NCBI GenBank assembly: GCA_002425685.1
Contig: DIMS01000026.1
Coordinates: forward strand, 40,521 to 72,613
DNA from: Synergistaceae bacterium UBA5560
GTDB lineage: Bacteria > Synergistota > Synergistia > Synergistales > Aminiphilaceae
Direction of reading: 5' to 3'
DNA: 32,093 bases
This document shows positions 31,788 to 32,093 of this stretch, in pieces. How positions within the stretch are numbered: position 1 is the first letter of the stretch; each line of letters starts with the position of its first letter. Under the pieces are notes generated by a model, which had not been told where the DNA came from, searched no databases, and worked only from the letters and a program-made list of their open reading frames with translations. Both the position numbers and the translations under genes were made by a program.

Positions 31788-32093
31788 TCACTCTGCGCCC
31801 TTGATCCGATCCGTAGCACCCTTGATACCAAGCTGCACGAGGTCCTTCTTCTGCAGCACATCCCATTTGGCATTGAGAACCAAAAGGAAGAACAAGGAAT
31901 AGGTATCGATTCTCCATTGAGGAATTTCTTTTTCGAAGGAGCGAAAAATCGTGCGCAGATGTTGCCGTCCGATTCCGCCGTCTTCCATCTCTCCCAGAAA
32001 GGTTTCAAAATTCTCCATGGAGGCGATGTCCGCCGCAGAAAGGATCGCGACGAGGTTTTCCAGGCTTTTCTCCTCGTATTCCTCGGAGCGTGA
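31788..32093 (-). CDS. Hypothetical protein, 3' part only
   Basis: I do not recognise this protein. The last 101 codons are in the window and the frame is open to position 32093, so the 5' end is outside. An internal ATG at 32018 exists, but no ribosome-binding site stands before it. The visible part is helical and soluble (EEKSLENLVAILSAADIASM, FETFLGEMEDGGIGRQHLRT), ending in a basic stretch (LVQLGIKGATDRIKGAE). A strong terminator follows. Confidence 0.6.
   Translation of the reverse strand, partial: SRSEEYEEKSLENLVAILSAADIASMENFETFLGEMEDGGIGRQHLRTIFRSFEKEIPQWRIDTYSLFFLLVLNAKWDVLQKKDLVQLGIKGATDRIKGAE

Noticed and set aside
1..32093. Mobile elements, CRISPR arrays, prophage or defence genes
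   Set aside because: No transposase, integrase, direct-repeat array or terminal repeats were seen; gene content is core metabolism and stress response with even composition.

Overview
The window is a gene-dense, GC-rich (about 60% by eye) bacterial chromosome segment with 22 protein genes (two cut by the window edges), one tRNA gene and no mobile element, CRISPR array or prophage. The content suggests a strictly anaerobic, amino-acid-fermenting diderm, most likely a member of the Synergistota. The reasons are an NrdR-controlled class III (anaerobic) ribonucleotide reductase, an ADP-forming acyl-CoA synthetase, Gram-positive-style stress control (HrcA/CIRCE and CtsR) combined with a SurA/PpiC-type periplasmic foldase, and an SLH-domain surface protein. 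The phylum call is inference.

Layout. Positions 1-1730 (minus): nrdR and the 5' two-thirds or so of nrdD, behind a promoter overlapped by two NrdR-box-like sites. Positions 1911-13131 (minus): one long heat-shock operon, read right to left: promoter, CIRCE, hrcA, grpE, dnaK, dnaJ, prmA, rsmE, mtaB, a divergent hsp70, a J-domain/HEAT-like gene, a HIT-family gene and rpsU, ended by a strong terminator. The hrcA-to-rpsU order is known from Firmicutes; the inserted second Hsp70/J pair is not part of that standard arrangement. Positions 13366-15493 (plus): a histidine phosphatase, then two uncharacterised genes behind a promoter and a perfect 17-bp palindrome. Positions 15593-19166 (minus): rlmN with a very long arginine-rich tail, glyA, and tRNA-Ala(GGC) with a fully consensus promoter. 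Positions 19307-21058 (plus): a secreted SLH/SPOR-like/phosphodiester-glycosidase protein, converging with a small membrane protein gene. Positions 21587-24172 (minus): an NhaC antiporter and a parvulin-type foldase. Positions 24323-27633 (minus): ctsR and a clpC whose reading frame begins with an McsA-like zinc finger. Positions 27672-31685 (minus): plsY, an ADP-forming acyl-CoA synthetase and an alanyl-tRNA editing protein. Positions 31788-32093 (minus): the 3' part of an unrecognised gene.

How the genes work together. Two proteostasis regulons dominate: HrcA/CIRCE drives chaperones plus rRNA, tRNA and L11 methylation enzymes, and CtsR drives ClpC. The most unusual items are (1) the second Hsp70 + J/HEAT pair inside the HrcA operon, (2) the McsA-like finger fused in frame to ClpC with an internal ribosome-binding site and no adjacent mcsB, and (3) RlmN with a roughly 258-residue R/G/S/E-rich tail.
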